Part shown: positions 55,974 to 64,000 of the stretch, piece by piece
Layout: each line of letters starts with the position of its first letter
Position numbering within the stretch: position 1 is the first letter of the stretch
Assembly (NCBI RefSeq): GCF_023701485.1
Contig: NZ_JAMQBK010000060.1
Span: 124,001 to 188,000, forward strand
Source of the DNA: Aporhodopirellula aestuarii
GTDB taxonomy: Bacteria > Planctomycetota > Planctomycetia > Pirellulales > Pirellulaceae
DNA length: 64,000 bases
Direction: 5' to 3'
Translations under genes and position numbers: made by a program
The notes under the pieces: generated by a model
Told to the model about the DNA's origin: nothing
Databases searched by the model: none
Seen by the model: only the letters and a program-made list of their open reading frames with translations

Positions 55974-56357
55974 TTAGTTTCTCTCCATCGGTCTGCGGAC
56001 CGTAAGGCCGGATTGGCCGTTGTGGTAAAGCGTGGCTTGGTACAACCGAGTTTCGTCAGGCTGCGTGATCGTTTCAACAACAATCCACCGTCCCGTCTCA
56101 TCGGTTGCTTCTGAACTACCGAGGGGAAGCCGGATTTCGGTTTCTTCCATCTCGCCTGATTGAGCGACCGCTTCGATCGCCGATTCTAAGGTTGCGATCG
56201 AACGGTGGTGATGTTCGTTGCGCCGTTCATGTGATGCACGGCTTGTCACGGACGCAGCAAACGTGCCCACGAGTAGTGCCAAGATCAAAACGAGAACCAA
56301 TGAAGCCGATCCACGTCGGTTGCGTCCAACTTGCGATGGGTACGCAAAGGAACTCAT
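55974..56357 (-). CDS. Minor pseudopilin-like protein (GspK position)
   Basis: From ATG 56357 the 127-residue protein has a basic start with a hydrophobic helix (SASLVLVLILALLVGTFAAS). This is similar in shape to GspK/PilX-type N-termini, which lack Glu at +5. A beta-rich region follows (EIRLPLGSSEATDETGRW, YHNGQSGLTVRRPM). It is much shorter than true GspK. The start overlaps the GspJ-like stop by four bases. Position in the operon is the main evidence. Confidence 0.72.
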   Translation of the reverse strand: MSSFAYPSQVGRNRRGSASLVLVLILALLVGTFAASVTSRASHERRNEHHHRSIATLESAIEAVAQSGEMEETEIRLPLGSSEATDETGRWIVVETITQPDETRLYQATLYHNGQSGLTVRRPMERN

Positions 56358-56848
56358 GGTGCGAGCCTCCTTGCCGCGACGATCCGGATGGGAGCGTTTG
56401 GACGGTCTGATTCGGTGATCGTCCACTGAACGAGTTTGTTGTTGTCCAGCAATTCAATCTGGATTCCGGCGTCGCGGCCGATCGCGTATTCGTCCCGTGT
56501 TACGCTCGATTCGTCCGGATTGAGAACAACACGACTCACACTCGTTGTCGATTCGACGCGATAGACGATTGGTTGCGTCGATGATTCACGTGACAGTGTC
56601 AAGCTGGTCTGATCGGTTTGAACGTCACTCGCCGAATGCGTGTCGCGGCGAACGTCATCGGCGAAACGGCGGAGTTCCTGTCGAACCGAAAAACCCTGTT
56701 TGGAAGTCTTGTCACTCTTTTGCACGATTGACATTAACCCGATCGTGCCACCCATGAGCGAACTCACCAGGGAAAGCACCACTAGCACTTCAATCAGCGT
56801 GTATCCCGCCGAAACTTTTTGTATGCCGTGATTCAATACCCGATTCAT
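56354..56848 (-). CDS. Minor pseudopilin-like protein (GspJ position)
   Basis: From ATG 56848 the 164-residue protein has a prepilin site GYTLIEVLVVLSLVSSLMGG with the conserved Glu at +5. It then follows the GspJ/PilW pattern, with a helix (FSVRQELRRFADDVRRDTHS) and a beta domain (QTSLTLSRESSTQPIVYRVE). It lies between GspI- and GspK-like genes with ATGA overlaps on both sides, as in type II secretion operons. Confidence 0.85.
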   Translation of the reverse strand: MNRVLNHGIQKVSAGYTLIEVLVVLSLVSSLMGGTIGLMSIVQKSDKTSKQGFSVRQELRRFADDVRRDTHSASDVQTDQTSLTLSRESSTQPIVYRVESTTSVSRVVLNPDESSVTRDEYAIGRDAGIQIELLDNNKLVQWTITESDRPNAPIRIVAARRLAP

Positions 56849-57225
56849 GGTGTTGCCTCCAAACGCCAAACGTGGTGCGTCAGCGGGCCGCTTGCCGATT
56901 CGATCGAAATCAGCACATGACGACCTTTTGCGGAACCCGATTCGAATGGCTCAACATCCAATTGCACATCAGATTCTTCAGTAAGACGCGAGGCGGCAGC
57001 AGAGATCTCCGAATAAGGGACCACAGACAATGTTTCAGCCAAGTTCTCGATCGCGAGTTGATCGGCTAGGCGTTCCGTCGAGACGCGATCAAAGTCGAGT
57101 CGGGATTGGTGCAGCTTGAGGGTTAATCCAGTCGCGACAGCCAAAAACGTCAACGCGAGCAGAATCTCCAAAAGCAAGAAGCCATCATTACTACGTCGGC
57201 GGTGAAGAGAAGGCCCAGAATTCAT
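56845..57225 (-). CDS. Minor pseudopilin-like protein (GspI position)
   Basis: The 126-residue protein has the prepilin site DGFLLLEILLALTFLAVATG with Glu at +5, a conserved long helix, and a short beta domain ending in HHVWRLEATP. Length and position before the GspJ-like gene fit GspI/PilV. The leader is 14 residues long and basic. It follows the last GspF-like gene by 18 bases. Confidence 0.85.
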   Translation of the reverse strand: MNSGPSLHRRRSNDGFLLLEILLALTFLAVATGLTLKLHQSRLDFDRVSTERLADQLAIENLAETLSVVPYSEISAAASRLTEESDVQLDVEPFESGSAKGRHVLISIESASGPLTHHVWRLEATP

Positions 57226-57243
57226 AAGAGCGATTCGTGATTC

Positions 57244-58524
57244 CTAGGACAATGCGAGGATGAAGGTGTTCATCAGGTAGAACATGTACATCGTGTGTGC
57301 CAAAACAAAGATTCCGATCAGCAGCGTCGCTACCGGCACGAACCATGCCATGCGGAGCTTCCATAATAGCGTTTGTCGACGTTGGAGGTTTCCGACCAAT
57401 AGTTGGATCGCGTCAGCGAGGTTGCCGTTTCGTTCGGCAGTGGTCAGCCACACGCGTTCGCGAGGAGTGATCAGTTTCGCGTTTTGCATCGCGGTGGGCA
57501 GTGTTGTGCCACTTTCAACTAACCGATGAACCGCATCGCAGCGTCGACTAACCCACCGCACCCGCGCGGATTGGCTGGCGAGGTGAAAAATCTGGCTCGC
57601 AGGTTGTTGAACACGGATTCCACGTTCTAACGCTTGGAGAACGTCGCACCGCCACCGCGTTACCGCCTGATCGCCGAACCAAGGAACCCACCGCACCACC
57701 GAGAGCGGCAACCAGCGAATCGCGACCGAAACCGCCAACCAAACCGCCATGAATGCGATCAGGAAATTACCGATCAGGCCGACGAAATTAAGCGTTTCTG
57801 TCGTAATTGAAGATGTCATCGAAAACTGCTCAAACATTTCGTCGAACAACTTTGTCAGATATGTCCGAATCGAGATAGCAATCAACCACGCCAAGAACGC
57901 TGTCGCGACGACATAGACAAATTGTTGCGGTACGAGTGAAGTTGGCCTGGACGAGTTTTCGTCTTGGAGCGTCAGTTCACGCGATTCACGCAGCAGCGAA
58001 AGACGTGTGGCATCGTTGTTCGACACAACTTCCGGCGTCGGCACGAGGAACGCCGCGAGCGTGTCGGCGTCGAGCGGCAAACGCGAACGCCGGGCCGCAT
58101 CCACGATCGACTCGCCGCGATTCAGACGCATCGCAAACACTCTTGTTTGTTTGGCGATTCGGCTACGGAATCCGTCGGCCAACTTTTCTCCCACAGGGAT
58201 GATCGACGTACCCGTTTCGGCAGCCAATTGCAACCATCGATTCAGCGAGCCCGCTTCCTCACGATAACGGAGTCGCCCTGCCGTGACGATTGACGCGGCG
58301 AACATCATCAATAGCACGATAGTGATGGGATGCGGTGCGGCAACGACGAGTGAAATGAGACAGGATGTCCATAGCAGCCACTCAATCGTTTCGAAAAAGA
58401 TGATGGCAATTCGTTGTGACGTTGTGCCCGGGTCGCGCAGCAAGTTAAGGCGAATGGAACGAAACGTTCCCGCCAGCAGCGCGAGCACAAACGTGAATGA
58501 GAGAACAGGAAGAATTTGTTCCAT
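57244..58524 (-). CDS. GspF/PilC-like inner-membrane protein, third copy
   Basis: From ATG 58524 the protein has 426 residues. It has two helices near the N-terminus (MEQILPVLSFTFVLALLAGT, IEWLLWTSCLISLVVAAPHP), a central pair (QQFVYVVATAFLAWLIAISI, GLIGNFLIAFMAVWLAVSVA), and a last C-terminal helix. Between them is a GspF-like cytoplasmic segment (VRRCDAVHRLVESGTTLPTA, ERVWLTTAERNGNLADAIQL). An upstream extension overlaps the second copy and is not hydrophobic. GspF-like proteins sit in the membrane and couple the ATPase to pilus assembly. Confidence 0.85.
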   Translation of the reverse strand: MEQILPVLSFTFVLALLAGTFRSIRLNLLRDPGTTSQRIAIIFFETIEWLLWTSCLISLVVAAPHPITIVLLMMFAASIVTAGRLRYREEAGSLNRWLQLAAETGTSIIPVGEKLADGFRSRIAKQTRVFAMRLNRGESIVDAARRSRLPLDADTLAAFLVPTPEVVSNNDATRLSLLRESRELTLQDENSSRPTSLVPQQFVYVVATAFLAWLIAISIRTYLTKLFDEMFEQFSMTSSITTETLNFVGLIGNFLIAFMAVWLAVSVAIRWLPLSVVRWVPWFGDQAVTRWRCDVLQALERGIRVQQPASQIFHLASQSARVRWVSRRCDAVHRLVESGTTLPTAMQNAKLITPRERVWLTTAERNGNLADAIQLLVGNLQRRQTLLWKLRMAWFVPVATLLIGIFVLAHTMYMFYLMNTFILALS

Positions 58525-58526
58525 GG

Positions 58527-59336
58527 TTAGGTGAGCCCCACCAAAACAACCGACATGAACATTGACGCGGTCAACATTGCAAACGCAGCGAGAAATACTG
58601 AAACCAAGAGCCCCGAAACCGAGAGGAACTGGGTCGCCCGGGTCAGACGCGATTGAGCCATACTGTGGCATTCCATCGTCGCGTGATGCCACACCCGGAC
58701 CGACTCATCGACGGATCTTGCGTTCTCGACCATCACGCACACTGCGGACAGCGGCTGGTCTCGGACCGGACACAACTGGAGGACATTCGTCAACGATTGC
58801 CCTCCTCGGATTCGCTGAGCCGACATCGCAGACCACCTTCGTAAAGCGGCATCGCTGACTTCTTCCGATGCGGTCGCTAACGCGTCGCCATAGGTTTGCG
58901 AGCGAGCGACGGACTGATACATCGATTGACAAAAACTACCCATCGAAACCATCCGCATGGTCGACCCGATCCAAGGCATTCGGCCCACAGTCAGAGCGAG
59001 TTGGGTGGGCAATTTGTTGTGGATGAAGAGTATCGTCAGGACATAGACGATCGTCGCGAGGAGTGCTAATACCCCATAGCTCCAAACAAATTGCGTCATC
59101 CAACTGACGTTAAGTTCCGTCGGTTCCCATCCGACAAAATAAACGGCATCACGTCCCACTTCTTTCACGGAATTGATTAGATAGGACCCAACTATCAAGG
59201 ATGCCAACAGATACAGATATGCGATCGTGATCGCCCTCGTTAGTCGACTGCGTGTTTCGTCGCGGATGTTCTTCCACAGTTCCGCTTCCGCGGCTTGCGC
59301 GATACTGCCTTCGACAGTGACACGGGATGGGGTCAT
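58527..59336 (-). CDS. GspF/PilC-like inner-membrane protein, second copy
   Basis: From ATG 59336 the 269-residue protein has two helices (AITIAYLYLLASLIVGSYLI, WSYGVLALLATIVYVLTILF). Then comes a GspF-like half: SMGSFCQSMYQSVARSQTYG, ALRRWSAMSAQRIRGGQSLT, MVENARSVDESVRVW. A last helix (VSGLLVSVFLAAFAMLTASM) closes it. It appears to hold only one of the two T2SSF repeats found in full GspF. Its start overlaps the stop of the first copy by four bases. Confidence 0.85.
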   Translation of the reverse strand: MTPSRVTVEGSIAQAAEAELWKNIRDETRSRLTRAITIAYLYLLASLIVGSYLINSVKEVGRDAVYFVGWEPTELNVSWMTQFVWSYGVLALLATIVYVLTILFIHNKLPTQLALTVGRMPWIGSTMRMVSMGSFCQSMYQSVARSQTYGDALATASEEVSDAALRRWSAMSAQRIRGGQSLTNVLQLCPVRDQPLSAVCVMVENARSVDESVRVWHHATMECHSMAQSRLTRATQFLSVSGLLVSVFLAAFAMLTASMFMSVVLVGLT

Positions 59337-60376
59337 CTCACCACCTCGCTGACAACGTCGAATAGCGGCTGCAGGATGGCTCGCAGGATGATCACGATCA
59401 TCGTGATCATCAGGATCGCGCTCACCCGTTGCGGTACCACGTCGATCCACCATGTTCGGCGTCGACGCGAAGTTTGCCGGTACAGGTCACTCAGACGCAA
59501 CATGTCGAGGGCGATGGATGCACCGTCGCGTCGTCCCGACACTAAGTCGATCACGCACTGTCCGACGGGTTCCGGTGTGGTTTTTGGCATCGCTAATGCA
59601 GCAGGCGTTTGGGAACCACGGCGGATGTTTTCAACAACGGTCGCCCAAGCTTCAGCGAACTGCGGGCCGGCCACCTCAGCCGCCGTCTCGATCACTCGTC
59701 CGGCTTCTGTATTGCCGGCGTTTGCCGAATGAGGAAGGCCGACACGCATCGCCACCCACCGGCAAAACGTCGAATAACTCTGCGACACGTCACTGCCGCG
59801 GAGTGATCGCTTCAAATTCCAGTACAACATTGCGCCGAACAATCCGACGACGGCAACGGTGGCGGCCCCGGCGATGAAAAAGTTCTGCGCGAACGTTTGC
59901 CAGATTTCTGTGGGCGTCGGAGAGAACGCTGACTTGATCAGTTCGGCTTCGGAAAGCGACACCATGATCCACGGTAGGACAAAGAACGTGACCGTCGCCG
60001 CAACGACCACGTTAAACATCGGATTGACTACTGAAAGTTGAACCTGACGGCGGGTTTCGTTCGCCTCGCGAATCAAACGTACGGTTTCGTAGATCGGTTG
60101 CGTCGACCCCGTTTCCGCCATGATTTCCATCGAGACACGGATGGGGGCCCGATACTTTTCCGACAAAGAGGCAATCGCCGCGGAGGCGGGTTCCCCGTTT
60201 TCGATCCGAGTACGAACGAGGCTCGCGGCACTCCCGATTTTTCCCATGGCACCGTCATCGAGATCGGCCAACCCACTGACCAAGGAACGACCCGATGCGG
60301 CCATCGCGATTATTTCCTCGAGCAGCATCGCGAGCGATTCGTTGTCCAATGTTGTCGAATCAGCCGTATCGCTCAT
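59333..60376 (-). CDS. GspF/PilC-like inner-membrane protein, first copy
   Basis: The 347-residue protein has two T2SSF-like halves. The first is cytoplasmic (ASAAIASLSEKYRAPIRVSM, MAETGSTQPIYETVRLIREA). Helices follow (VVAATVTFFVLPWIMVSL, AGAATVAVVGLFGAMLYWNL), then a second half with RRGSQTPAALAMPKTTPEPV and a final helix. It starts overlapping the GspE stop by four bases, the usual E-F order. It is the copy most like a complete GspF. Confidence 0.85.
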   Translation of the reverse strand: MSDTADSTTLDNESLAMLLEEIIAMAASGRSLVSGLADLDDGAMGKIGSAASLVRTRIENGEPASAAIASLSEKYRAPIRVSMEIMAETGSTQPIYETVRLIREANETRRQVQLSVVNPMFNVVVAATVTFFVLPWIMVSLSEAELIKSAFSPTPTEIWQTFAQNFFIAGAATVAVVGLFGAMLYWNLKRSLRGSDVSQSYSTFCRWVAMRVGLPHSANAGNTEAGRVIETAAEVAGPQFAEAWATVVENIRRGSQTPAALAMPKTTPEPVGQCVIDLVSGRRDGASIALDMLRLSDLYRQTSRRRRTWWIDVVPQRVSAILMITMIVIILRAILQPLFDVVSEVVR

Positions 60377-61545
60377 GATGCTCGCCCCAACACGCGAAAC
60401 ACTTCAGCCGCGTCTGTCTGTCCTTCATCCACCAACCGATTCGCTTGATCACGCAACGATTCGATTCCCGACTGGGATGCGACTTGATCAATTTCCGGTG
60501 CAGGACGATGGCTGATCAATGCGTCGAAAACCGATTGTCCGGTCGAGGTCCCGTCGAACGTGACCATTTGTGCGATCGGGACTCGACCGAGGTATCCGGT
60601 GCCGTGACATAGATCGCAGCCGGATGTCTTGTTGGTCTTCGCGTCGCCCCGACACGTCGTGCATGATCGCCGCAGCAAGCGTTGGCAGAGAACCCCACGC
60701 AGACCGCTCTGTATTGCGAAGGTCGGTAGTTCCATCTGCACCAGCCGTCGCAGCGTCGCGCCAATCGAACCGGCATGGATCGAGGAAAAGCACAGATGCC
60801 CGGTCATGGAAGCGGCCAGGACGGCTTCGGCGGTTTCGACATCGCGGATCTCACTGACCAACAACACCTCAGCATCTTGTCGCACGGCGGCCCGCATCGC
60901 TGAAGCCAACGTCAGGCCGCTGGTTTCTTGTAATTGACTCTGGCTGATCGAATCGATCACCGACTCGATCGGGTCTTCGATTGTCAAAACGCTGCGTCGA
61001 AACTCTCCCGCGGCGATCTGTGACAGACACGCGTACAGTGTCGTTGTCTTGCCGCTGCCCGCAGGACCGGCGACCAACAACCATCCGTCTCGTGATTCAC
61101 ATACGGACTGCAATTGCCTCTGAATTTCGGAATCAAATCCGAGGCGATCGAGGTGGCGAATCGATTCACGGCCGTCCATGATCCGGATCGCTGCGCGTTT
61201 GCCGTGAACGGTTGGGAAAATTCCCACACGCATCTCGCGTTCTTCACCATCGCCGCCCTGCCACCTCAGCGGCCCTTCTTGCGGGACTCCTGCCCGGTAG
61301 GACGGCAAACCCGCCAACGCCATCAAACGCGCCACGGGATCGCTCGCTTCGCTCCGCTCGAATGAATCGACTGGTTGCAAAACACCGTCGATACGAAACG
61401 AAACGTCCCACGTCCGGGAACGCGGTTGAATGTGCACATCGCTGGCCCCACGCTGAATCGCCGCCGTCAAGCAGTCCTTCACCATCTCGATGGAAAAGTT
61501 CGGATCCGAGGGCGGAAGGCGAGTTGGAGAAAGGGAGACCAGCAT
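60373..61545 (-). CDS. GspE/PilB-type secretion ATPase, short form
   Basis: The 390-residue ATPase has a full catalytic part: GASDVHIQP near the start, Walker A GPAGSGKT (160-167), Asp box TIEDPIE (188-194), Walker B VLLVSEIRD (227-235), and His box TGHLCFSSIHA (248-258). A four-Cys zinc site follows, CTTC (295-298) and CDLC (310-313). The N-terminal domain of about 150 residues that docks to GspL or PilM is missing, so the protein is short. It powers pseudopilus extension. It is the first gene of the operon. Confidence 0.93.
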   Translation of the reverse strand: MLVSLSPTRLPPSDPNFSIEMVKDCLTAAIQRGASDVHIQPRSRTWDVSFRIDGVLQPVDSFERSEASDPVARLMALAGLPSYRAGVPQEGPLRWQGGDGEEREMRVGIFPTVHGKRAAIRIMDGRESIRHLDRLGFDSEIQRQLQSVCESRDGWLLVAGPAGSGKTTTLYACLSQIAAGEFRRSVLTIEDPIESVIDSISQSQLQETSGLTLASAMRAAVRQDAEVLLVSEIRDVETAEAVLAASMTGHLCFSSIHAGSIGATLRRLVQMELPTFAIQSGLRGVLCQRLLRRSCTTCRGDAKTNKTSGCDLCHGTGYLGRVPIAQMVTFDGTSTGQSVFDALISHRPAPEIDQVASQSGIESLRDQANRLVDEGQTDAAEVFRVLGRAS

Positions 61546-61628
61546 GACTCTTTCTGAAAAGTTTGCGTCGGGAACCCGCTGTACGCCCGGGATCGCTAAA
61601 CTGATGTTTTCAAAAACACGGGGACATC

Positions 61629-62879
61629 ATGAAACGATATCGACATCGTAACGGATTCACGCTGCTAGAGTTGCTCGTTGTGGTGGGGATTATCGGCGTT
61701 CTCGTCGGGTTGTTGTTGCCTGCCGTTCAAGCCGCTCGGGAGGCGGCCCGTCGGATGAGTTGTAGCAACAATTTCAGGCAAATCGCCCTCGGTGTTGCCC
61801 AGTATCATGCCGCGTTTGGTCACCTGCCGCCACACGGGACCGGCACGTTCAGCAACGCCAACGATCCCACCAACACCAACCAATTTCGGTTGAGTTTTTT
61901 GGTCTCGATAACGCCTTACATCAGCCAGGGGCCGATCTGGTCGGCGATTAGCGAAGAGTACGTTGGTCCGCCACCGGAAGGTGATAAGAACATTGAGGAG
62001 AACTACGACGAGATGATGATGGGTTTCGATGCCTACGAGTTTTCGGGAGGCTACGAGGACCCGAGCCACCGCTATCCAGCCATGGGACCGGTTCCCTCGA
62101 TGAGCTCCTACGAGCCTTGGGCGAATGAGATCTCCGTCTATCGTTGCCCATCCGATCCGGGTATCGGATTGCCCTCGTTGGGACGAACCAACTTTGCCGC
62201 TTGCCTCGGCGATGCGATCGAAGGTTTGGACGATGGGCTGTGGCGGTACGAAGCCGGTCAATGGTCACCCAGCGGTGAAGCACAAATGAGGGCGACCGGT
62301 CGTGGCATGTTCGTGCCACGAATGGTGACGACGTTTGACGATGTTACCGATGGCTTGTCAACAACGATCATGCTCGGTGAAGTCGCGACCCATCTCGGTG
62401 ACAACGACATCCGAACCGTGCCATCAATTCAGAACGGTTGGGTCGGAGGTGTTTTAGATGACGTTGAGACATGCCGCAGCCACATTGATGAGATGCGTCC
62501 CCAGTTCTGGAATAGCGGTTCGTCTATCCAATTGCCGACAAACAGTGCCCAAGGTCGTGGCTATCGGTGGGCTGACTCGAATCCTTTGATGACCGGTTTC
62601 AACACGATCCTAACACCGAATCGCGAACTCTGTTTTGGCGGTGACGAAACGACCACCGGAACGCTGACGATGAGCAGTCGTCATCAAGGCGGAGGTCACA
62701 TCGCGATGGGCGACGGCTCGATCAAGTTCATTACCGACTCGATCGAATGTGGCGACAGCAAAGGCACGGTGACTTTGAGCGGCGAAGCCGAACTCGCACC
62801 CGGCAGCCCTAGCGTTTTTGGATTGTGGGGCGCGTTGGGGACCCGCAATCAAGCCGAACTCTTTGGCGTCGAGCTCTAA
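61629..62879 (+). CDS. DUF1559 pseudopilin-like protein, divergent from the pseudopilus operon
   Basis: The 416-residue protein starts MKRYRHRNGFTLLELLVVVG, a prepilin site with Phe +1 and Glu +5, then [20 protein letters not shown]. The C-terminal SSRHQGGGHIAMGDGSIKFI is diagnostic of DUF1559. Only 83 bases lie between its start and the start of the GspE gene, so both promoters share this spacer and are likely coregulated. It is a good candidate for the major pseudopilin of the operon, which lacks a classical GspG. Confidence 0.93.
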   Translation: MKRYRHRNGFTLLELLVVVGIIGVLVGLLLPAVQAAREAARRMSCSNNFRQIALGVAQYHAAFGHLPPHGTGTFSNANDPTNTNQFRLSFLVSITPYISQGPIWSAISEEYVGPPPEGDKNIEENYDEMMMGFDAYEFSGGYEDPSHRYPAMGPVPSMSSYEPWANEISVYRCPSDPGIGLPSLGRTNFAACLGDAIEGLDDGLWRYEAGQWSPSGEAQMRATGRGMFVPRMVTTFDDVTDGLSTTIMLGEVATHLGDNDIRTVPSIQNGWVGGVLDDVETCRSHIDEMRPQFWNSGSSIQLPTNSAQGRGYRWADSNPLMTGFNTILTPNRELCFGGDETTTGTLTMSSRHQGGGHIAMGDGSIKFITDSIECGDSKGTVTLSGEAELAPGSPSVFGLWGALGTRNQAELFGVEL

Positions 62880-62906
62880 AACGAGCGGCCCGTCCGGAGC
62901 GTTTCG

Positions 62907-64000
62907 CTATTCTTTAGCGAGTTTGATCAACATCTCGGCGCCGCGGCGGAGCGTTTCATCGCTAGCGGCAAAACTGATCCGAAAGTGCGAATCGCGTCGA
63001 CTGAAGATGTTGCCGGGGATGATGAGCAATCCTTGCGAGATCGCACGTTCGACGAACGCTGCCCCGCCTTGATTTCCGGGTGCTTTGGGGAATAGGTAGA
63101 ACGCGCCTCCGGGCGATGTCAACTCATAGTGCGGTGACAATTGATCGACGAGATAATCACGTTTGGCACGGTACTCGTCAACGTTCGCTTTCATGGAAAC
63201 TTCCATCGCACGCAGTGCACCCCACTGTGCCGGTTGTGGCGAGCACACGAAGGAATACTGTTGGATCTTCAACATCGTCGAGATCACTTCACGTGGCCCG
63301 TGCACATAACCGACCCGCCATCCAGTCATCGCGTGCGACTTGCTAAATCCATCGATCACGATCGCGTCGGGGTTGTCCGAAGCGGGGGAATAAAACTCGC
63401 CGTCGTAGAAAAAACGGCTGTAAATTTCATCCGACAGCAGTGCCACGTTGTGCTTGGCGGCGATTTCGGCGACCGCTTTCAAATCGGCTTCCGTAGCCGT
63501 CACGCCGGTCGGGTTGGCGGGGCTGTTGACCAAGATCATTTTGGTCTTGGGAGTGATGGCGGCTTCGATCTTTTCGGGGTCGAGCCTGAAATCAGGATAC
63601 GAATCGACCATCACGGGAACGCCACCGCACAACCGGACCAGAGCCGGGTACATGACGAAGTACGGGTCGAGAAAGATCACTTCGTCGCCCGGATTCACCA
63701 TCGACAGCATCGAAAGGACGAGACCGCCGCTGGTGCCGCTGCTGATGAAAACGTCGCGATCTTGCCCGGGATATTTGGCGTTCACCTCCGCCAAAATCGC
63801 TTCCCGCAGCGGGGCGATTCCCTGGGTCGGGGAGTACGCGTTGCGACCCGACCGGATCGCCTCGATCGTCGCCTCTTTGATTTCGTCGGGGACGTCAAAA
63901 TCGGGCTGACCGATCGACAGGTTGATGGGATCCTTGAGTTTCGCGGCAAGGTCAAAGACGCGGCGGATCCCGCTGCTGTCGAAGGAGGCCGTTCGGTCGG
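62907..64000 (-). CDS. Class I/II aminotransferase, 5' end outside the window
   Basis: The frame is open from the edge and shows a class I/II PLP enzyme. Near the edge it has LSIGQPDFDVPDEIKEATIE and YSPTQGIAPLREAILAEVNA. Then come ILVNSPANPTGVTATEADLK (PLP Asn), DEIYSRFFYDGE (Asp and Tyr), and the PLP lysine in DGFSKSHAMTGWRVGYVHGP. Near the end RISFAASDETL carries the Arg that binds the carboxylate. It resembles AspC/AlaT-type enzymes; the substrate is uncertain. It converges on the DUF1559 gene with only 27 bases between the stops. The start lies beyond 64000. Confidence 0.92.
   Translation of the reverse strand, partial: DRTASFDSSGIRRVFDLAAKLKDPINLSIGQPDFDVPDEIKEATIEAIRSGRNAYSPTQGIAPLREAILAEVNAKYPGQDRDVFISSGTSGGLVLSMLSMVNPGDEVIFLDPYFVMYPALVRLCGGVPVMVDSYPDFRLDPEKIEAAITPKTKMILVNSPANPTGVTATEADLKAVAEIAAKHNVALLSDEIYSRFFYDGEFYSPASDNPDAIVIDGFSKSHAMTGWRVGYVHGPREVISTMLKIQQYSFVCSPQPAQWGALRAMEVSMKANVDEYRAKRDYLVDQLSPHYELTSPGGAFYLFPKAPGNQGGAAFVERAISQGLLIIPGNIFSRRDSHFRISFAASDETLRRGAEMLIKLAKE

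Overview
The window looks like a piece of a planctomycete chromosome, most like Rhodopirellula or another Pirellulaceae. The signs are three DUF1559 pseudopilin-like proteins, a secreted sulfatase, an alginate-export-type outer-membrane barrel, large secreted TPR proteins, a short-form pseudopilus operon, many genes without a clear Shine-Dalgarno site, and several families of degenerate intergenic hairpin repeats. This placement is inferred from gene content only. I found no rRNA, tRNA, CRISPR array, insertion sequence or prophage.

Layout, left to right. Bases 1-5.7 kb: a possible gene tail, a membrane-anchored hypothetical protein, a three-gene carbohydrate operon (HAD phosphatase, GT4 glycosyltransferase, GH13_18 sugar phosphorylase), and cutA. 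5.7-10.2 kb: a spacer with DnaA-box-like sites (candidate origin), then dnaN, a DciA/DUF721 gene, hisF and purH. 10.5-18.2 kb, minus strand: ten genes for an Mrp-type cation/proton antiporter. Their order matches the membrane arm of archaeal MBH complexes, and there are three large antiporter subunits. 18.5-24.5 kb: a hypothetical protein, then a tightly overlapping MoxR AAA+ / DUF5682 / VWA operon closed by a hairpin terminator. 24.5-28.7 kb: a lysine-rich histone-H1-like protein built on a 15-bp repeat, a secreted sulfatase, and a lipoprotein plus DUF1559 pair. 29.5-39.3 kb: pepF; the unit methyltransferase, class V aminotransferase, coaD; trpB; a DUF429-like protein; nnrE; and a ClC transporter with CBS domains. 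39.4-49.3 kb: an outer-membrane barrel, a 1.3-kb gene-free stretch carrying repeats, two secreted TPR proteins, and a divergent 852-residue membrane protein with an internal duplication. 49.5-54.2 kb: rplA, rplJ and rplL without rplK or rpoB, a GT2 glycosyltransferase, a Nei-like glycosylase and a small secreted protein. 54.1-62.9 kb: a minus-strand operon of one GspE ATPase, three GspF-like proteins, three minor-pseudopilin-like proteins, a DUF1559 protein and a membrane protein, facing a divergent DUF1559 gene. The window ends inside an aminotransferase gene.

Three blocks deserve the most attention. The MoxR-DUF5682-VWA operon is probably an AAA+/MIDAS machine. Its central protein carries motifs like those of the TIKI/TraB/EreA fold. 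The pseudopilus operon has three tandem GspF-like proteins instead of one, a GspE with no long N-terminal domain, and no classical GspG or secretin nearby. The antiporter cluster has three ion-pumping subunits and an MrpA that is split into separate genes.
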